Shown: positions 60,585-64,000 of the stretch, piece by piece | Position numbering within the stretch: position 1 is the stretch's first letter | Layout: each line of letters starts with the position of its first letter | Assembly: GCA_025054935.1 (NCBI GenBank) | Contig: JANWZD010000001.1 | Location: 1 to 64,000, forward strand | Direction of reading: 5' to 3' | Origin: Dehalococcoidia bacterium | GTDB lineage: Bacteria > Chloroflexota > Dehalococcoidia > SpSt-223 | Length of the DNA: 64,000 bases | Translations under genes and position numbers: made by a program | The notes under the pieces: model-generated | What the model was told of the DNA's origin: nothing | Databases searched by the model: none | What the model saw: only the letters and a program-made list of their open reading frames with translations

Positions 60585-62234
60585 ATGGCGGGTGTTGAAC
60601 GGTGGGAACGCGAGGTCTACGAACCGGCGCGCCGCAAGTTCCCCGAACGGCAACGCGAGTTCTTGACGACGTCGGGCATTCCGATCAAGGCGCTCTATAC
60701 GCCCGAAGACCGGCACGGCCATGACTACGAGCAGGAAATCGGCTATCCGGGCGAGTATCCCTTCACCAGAGGGGTGCAGCCGACGATGTATCGCGCTCGC
60801 TTCTGGACGATGCGGCAGTATGCCGGGTTCGGCACCGCAGAGGAGAGCAACGCGCGGTACCGCTACCTGCTGGCGAATGGGCAAACCGGGCTTTCGGTGG
60901 CGTTCGACCTCCCGACGCAGATCGGCTACGACTCCGATCATCCGATGGCGATTTCCGAGGTGGGCAAGGTCGGGGTCGCCATCAGTTCGCTCGAGGATAT
61001 GGAGATCCTGTTTCGCGGCATCCCGCTCGATCAGGTCTCGACCTCGATGACGATTAATGCCACCGCCTCTACGCTGCTCGCGCTCTATATTGCGGTTGCG
61101 AAACGGCAAGGCGTTCCTCTCAAGAAGCTCTCCGGCACGACCCAGAACGACATTTTGAAGGAATATGTCGCCCGGGGGACCTACATCTACCCGCCCGGAC
61201 CGTCGATGCGACTGATTACCGACATGTTCCGCTACTGCGCCGAGGAGCTCCCGCTCTGGAACACGATTTCGATTTCGGGCTATCACATGCGCGAAGCGGG
61301 CTGCACCGCGGCGCAGGAGATCGGCTTCACGCTTGCTCATGCCATCGCTTATGTGCAGGCTGCGCTCGAGGCGGGGCTCGATATCGACAGCTTCGCTCCC
61401 CGGCTCTCGTTCTTTTTCGTCGCTCAGTCGAACTTCTTCGAAGAAGTCGCGAAGTTCCGGGCGGCGCGGCGGCTGTGGGCCTCGATCATGCGGCATCGCT
61501 TCAAGGCGAAGGATCCTCGCTCCTGGATGCTCCGGTTCCACACCCAGACGGCCGGGGTCTCGCTGACGGCACAGCAGCCGGACAACAACGTAGTCCGCAC
61601 TACCATTCAAGCGCTCGCGGCAGTGCTTGGAGGGACGCAGTCGCTCCACACCAATGCAAAAGACGAGGCGCTGGCGCTGCCGACCGAGGCGTCGGCGCAG
61701 CTGGCGCTGCGGACGCAGCAGATCATCGCTTATGAGACGGGGGTCGGCGATACGGTGGACCCGCTCGGCGGCTCGTACTATGTCGAGACACTGACCGATC
61801 AGCTCGAAGCGAAGGCGCGAGAATATATCGAGAAGATCGACTCGCTCGGCGGCGCGGTGCGCGCGATCGAACTCGGCTACGAGCAGCGGGAGATCCAGGA
61901 AGCGGCGTTCCGCCTGCAGCAGGAGATCGAGCGAGGGGAACGGATTGTGGTGGGAGTAAACCGCTTCCAAGTGCCGGAAGAGATCCCGGTGCCGATCCTC
62001 CGGGTCGACCATCGGGCGCGCGACGAGCAGATTGCCCGTCTGAAGCGGCTGCGCGCTACCCGCGACCAAGCGGCGGTGGACCGCGCGCTCGAGGAGCTGC
62101 GCCGCGCTGCTGCCGGCACGGAGAATGTGATGCCGCGCATTCTCGCCGCTGTCGAAAGCTACGCGACAGTCGGGGAGATCGCTGATACTCTCCGTTCCGT
62201 CTTCGGCGTCCACAAGGAGAGTGTGGTCATTTGA
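60585..62234 (+). CDS. Methylmalonyl-CoA mutase large subunit
   Basis: 549 aa from ATG 60585 (GAGGAGG ahead). The TIM-barrel half of the coenzyme-B12 mutase: [44 protein letters not shown] and [15 protein letters not shown]. The cobalamin-binding domain is absent here and encoded separately downstream, the split architecture seen in archaea and Chloroflexota. It interconverts (R)-methylmalonyl-CoA and succinyl-CoA. The 246-bp gap after the biotin carrier holds nothing I can identify. Confidence 0.93.
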   Translation: MAGVERWEREVYEPARRKFPERQREFLTTSGIPIKALYTPEDRHGHDYEQEIGYPGEYPFTRGVQPTMYRARFWTMRQYAGFGTAEESNARYRYLLANGQTGLSVAFDLPTQIGYDSDHPMAISEVGKVGVAISSLEDMEILFRGIPLDQVSTSMTINATASTLLALYIAVAKRQGVPLKKLSGTTQNDILKEYVARGTYIYPPGPSMRLITDMFRYCAEELPLWNTISISGYHMREAGCTAAQEIGFTLAHAIAYVQAALEAGLDIDSFAPRLSFFFVAQSNFFEEVAKFRAARRLWASIMRHRFKAKDPRSWMLRFHTQTAGVSLTAQQPDNNVVRTTIQALAAVLGGTQSLHTNAKDEALALPTEASAQLALRTQQIIAYETGVGDTVDPLGGSYYVETLTDQLEAKAREYIEKIDSLGGAVRAIELGYEQREIQEAAFRLQQEIERGERIVVGVNRFQVPEEIPVPILRVDHRARDEQIARLKRLRATRDQAAVDRALEELRRAAAGTENVMPRILAAVESYATVGEIADTLRSVFGVHKESVVI

Positions 62235-62283
62235 CAGGTTGCCCGCGGTGGCCGGGTGAGCAAGGGCAACGAAGCGAGGCTGC

Positions 62284-62694
62284 ATGATTCAGAAGATCCA
62301 TCACATCGCGATCGCCGTGCGCAAGATTGAAGAGCGCATGCCCTTTTACACAGACCAGCTCGGCCTTCGGGTGCGCGAGGTGAAGGAGGTTGCTTCCGAG
62401 GGGGTGCGCATTGCTTTTATTCCGTGCGGGGAAACCCTGATCGAACTTGTCGAGCCGCTCTCTGCGGACCATACGGTTGCGCGCTTCATCGAAAAGCGCG
62501 GCGAGGGATTGCATCACATTTGCTTCCAGACGCCTGATATCCAGGCGGAGATTGCGGGACTGAAGGGCCACGGCTGTACTTTTGTTAATGACGAGCCGAA
62601 GCTCGGCGCGGATGGGCTGATCGCGTTTCTGCATCCGAAATCGTCGGGCGGGGTGCTTGTTGAGCTTGTCCAGCAAGTGGAGAGCGAGACGTAG
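62284..62694 (+). CDS. mce: Methylmalonyl-CoA epimerase
   Basis: 136 aa glyoxalase/VOC fold. Metal-ligand positions are visible in IHHIAIAV (His), EGLHHICFQ (His) and LVELVQ (Glu). Such epimerases interconvert (S)- and (R)-methylmalonyl-CoA to feed the mutase. It lies between the two mutase subunit genes, which makes the assignment firm. ATG start 49 nt after the large-subunit stop. Confidence 0.93.
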   Translation: MIQKIHHIAIAVRKIEERMPFYTDQLGLRVREVKEVASEGVRIAFIPCGETLIELVEPLSADHTVARFIEKRGEGLHHICFQTPDIQAEIAGLKGHGCTFVNDEPKLGADGLIAFLHPKSSGGVLVELVQQVESET

Positions 62695-62711
62695 CCGAGT
62701 GAGGGCAGAGC

Positions 62712-63116
62712 ATGATGTCCCCAGCGACAACGAAGCGTCTGCGTGTCCTTGTCGCCAAGCCAGGCCTTGATGGGCACGACCGCGGAGCGAAGATCGTGGC
62801 ACGAGCGCTCCGCGATGCCGGCATGGAGGTGATCTACACCGGTATTCGCCAGACCCCGGAGCAGATCGTCGAAGCGGCGGTCCAAGAAGATGTCAACGCG
62901 ATCGCGCTCAGCATTCTTTCCGGCGCGCACCGCGAATTGTTTCCCCGTATCTTCGAACTGCTCCACCAGCATGGCATGGACGATGTGCTGGTGATCGCCG
63001 GCGGCATCATCCCGGACGAGGATATCCCAGAGATGAAAGCCCTCGGGGTGCGCGCAGTCTTCGGTCCTGGTACGCCGACGAGCGTTATCGTTGATTTCAT
63101 TCGGGAGAATGCCTAG
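62712..63116 (+). CDS. Methylmalonyl-CoA mutase B12-binding subunit
   Basis: 134 aa. The DGHDRG cobalamin lower-ligand motif ([20 protein letters not shown]), SILSGAH and the terminal [16 protein letters not shown] loops are those of the B12-binding domain. It completes the large subunit encoded upstream. ATG 62712 or 62715 may be the start. A natural separate small subunit rather than a truncation. Confidence 0.95.
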   Translation: MMSPATTKRLRVLVAKPGLDGHDRGAKIVARALRDAGMEVIYTGIRQTPEQIVEAAVQEDVNAIALSILSGAHRELFPRIFELLHQHGMDDVLVIAGGIIPDEDIPEMKALGVRAVFGPGTPTSVIVDFIRENA

Positions 63117-63471
63117 TCGGCGGCACAGCCGATCGCGGTAACGGGCGGCACCCGCCTTCGCCGGCCGTCGTGACCTCGTCGACGCTGGCATCGCGCCGAG
63201 GGTGCCGCTAGCGGACAGCAGCGTCGAGCATCCTCCGCGCCGGCCGACCCCTTCCGGAGCCGTTCCACGACGAGGTTCCCGGGAGGCGCGATGCGCGGAC
63301 GGCGCCGCTGCCATGCACCAAGCGCCGAACTGCGCCTTGGGAACGGGCATCGTCGTCGGGCGAGACTGCCCGTCCGAGAGGGGAATGGCACGGCGAGGCG
63401 CGTCCGGGCGACAATTTCGCTGCCCCGCCACATCCGCGCCATGATCGATCGTGCACAAAGGGGGAAAGAGT
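63117..63471 (+). other. Non-coding gap, 355 bp
   Basis: Frames are Arg/Ala/Pro-rich on both strands. A short GGCGG/CCGCC dyad near its start has no U-tract. I find no RNA gene, repeat or clear promoter. Confidence 0.55.
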
Positions 63472-63870
63472 ATGCAGAAAGGCGCTCTTCGAAGCATTCG
63501 AGTCCTCGGGCTGCTGCTCGGGCTCGTCCTGCTGGCAGCCTGCACGGGGCGCGGCGGGGGCGGCGGCGGGGGCGGCGGCATAGTTATCGTCGCCAAGCGG
63601 GGCGCATTCGAGTTTGTGCCGGCGAATGTGACCGCTCCGCTCAATGTTGCAACGACGATCACCCTCCAAAACCCGGATAGCCAGATCCACGACTGGACGA
63701 TCGACAGCATCCCGGTGGGGGGGACGCCGCAGCGGATCCACTTGGTGGCCGACCCAGGCCGGACGGTGCGTCAGACCTTTACGTTCACCCAAGCCGGGAC
63801 CTATCGTGTCTACTGCAGCCAGCCCGGCCATACCGAAGCGGGGATGGTCGGCCAGTTGACGGTCCAATAG
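63472..63870 (+). CDS. Cupredoxin-like copper lipoprotein
   Basis: 132 aa from ATG 63472. Signal peptide ends in LLAAC, with lipidated C24, then a run of glycines as a flexible tether. The cupredoxin domain has the type-1 copper ligand set His73 (IHDW), Cys115, His120 and Met125 (CSQPGHTEAGM). This is consistent with an electron carrier at the outer membrane face or a copper-binding protein like the plastocyanin/sulfocyanin or CtaC-linked groups. No oxidase is nearby, so the partner is unknown. Confidence 0.87.
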   Translation: MQKGALRSIRVLGLLLGLVLLAACTGRGGGGGGGGGIVIVAKRGAFEFVPANVTAPLNVATTITLQNPDSQIHDWTIDSIPVGGTPQRIHLVADPGRTVRQTFTFTQAGTYRVYCSQPGHTEAGMVGQLTVQ

Positions 63871-63915
63871 CGGCAGCTCGAAGAAGCGCTGCCCAGGCCC
63901 TCGGCAGGTCGCCTC

Positions 63916-64000
63916 TCAGCGCGCAACCTCGATCCGCCCCGCTTTGACGCGGAGGATTGTCGAGCGGCTGAGAAAGTCGGGGCTAAAGTCCTCGAGGTCG
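63916..64000 (-). CDS. C-terminal end of a minus-strand gene (partial)
   Basis: An open minus-strand frame runs from the window edge to a TGA at 63916-63918, ending DFSPDFLSRSTILRVKAGR. At least 27 codons are visible. It is convergent with the cupredoxin gene. The fragment is too short to name. Confidence 0.45.
   Translation of the reverse strand, partial: DLEDFSPDFLSRSTILRVKAGRIEVAR

Overview
The window is about 70% GC, gene-dense, and has no rRNA, tRNA, insertion sequence or CRISPR array that I can recognise. Its gene content suggests a member of the Chloroflexota, possibly a thermophile. The markers are a split coenzyme-B12 methylmalonyl-CoA mutase, MurT/GatD, DUF951 and DUF1992 proteins, several multi-spanning glycosyltransferase-like proteins, and heavy use of GTG starts with ATGA-type overlaps. 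The phylum call is an inference from gene families, not from a marker-gene tree.

Layout. 1-10.2 kb is a defence island: a SNF2/SWIM helicase on the minus strand with its own strong promoter, then a compact type III-B (Cmr) CRISPR effector operon, cmr1-cmr2(cas10)-cmr3-cmr4-cmr5-cmr6, ending in a CARF-HEPN (TIGR02710/Csm6-like) ribonuclease. No cas6, cas1, cas2 or repeat array is visible. 10.2-30 kb is a mixed housekeeping and metabolic stretch: TM2-like protein, M20 amidohydrolase, membrane glycosyltransferase-like protein, DnaE, PepE, cytochrome P450, YgfZ-like protein with a coupled 39-aa microprotein, DUF1992, DUF951, MFS and LysE exporters, a decayed DHA2-type MFS pseudogene, an isochorismatase-family hydrolase, and two large membrane proteins. 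30-34.2 kb holds a lipoprotein with an apparently leaderless mRNA and an osmoprotectant ABC transporter operon with a series of stem-loops before its binding-protein gene. 34.3-39.6 kb has MaoC, acyl-CoA ligase, an alpha/beta hydrolase and a beta-lactamase-fold pseudoenzyme. 40.3-43.8 kb has Rho and, divergently, a SAM-I riboswitch controlling a ThrC-like PLP enzyme plus a ThiS/MoaD-like sulfur carrier. 43.8-50.1 kb has an M19 dipeptidase, two tandem APH-family kinases, an ArgD-like aminotransferase, and a YbjN-like/Nudix/luciferase-like operon. 50.6-54.7 kb has a CDP-paratose-epimerase-like SDR and a 1016-aa membrane protein. 54.9-59.7 kb is a five-gene overlapping operon built on MurT-GatD (cell-wall precursor amidation) with a GT2-like membrane protein, a methyltransferase and a polysaccharide deacetylase. 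59.8-63.1 kb is a propionate/methylmalonyl-CoA cluster (biotin carrier, mutase large subunit, epimerase, mutase B12 subunit). The window ends with a cupredoxin lipoprotein and the C-terminal tail of a minus-strand gene.

How the genes work together. The strongest functional units are the Cmr effector with its cyclic-oligoadenylate-responsive RNase; the SAM-sensing leader joined to a ThrC-like enzyme and sulfur carrier, which suggests control of methionine/homocysteine or threonine branch flux; the translationally coupled envelope operon around MurT/GatD; and the methylmalonyl-CoA epimerisation and mutation pathway to succinyl-CoA. Less conventional signals are several proteins whose family catalytic residues are replaced, short coupled peptides, and one gene remnant.
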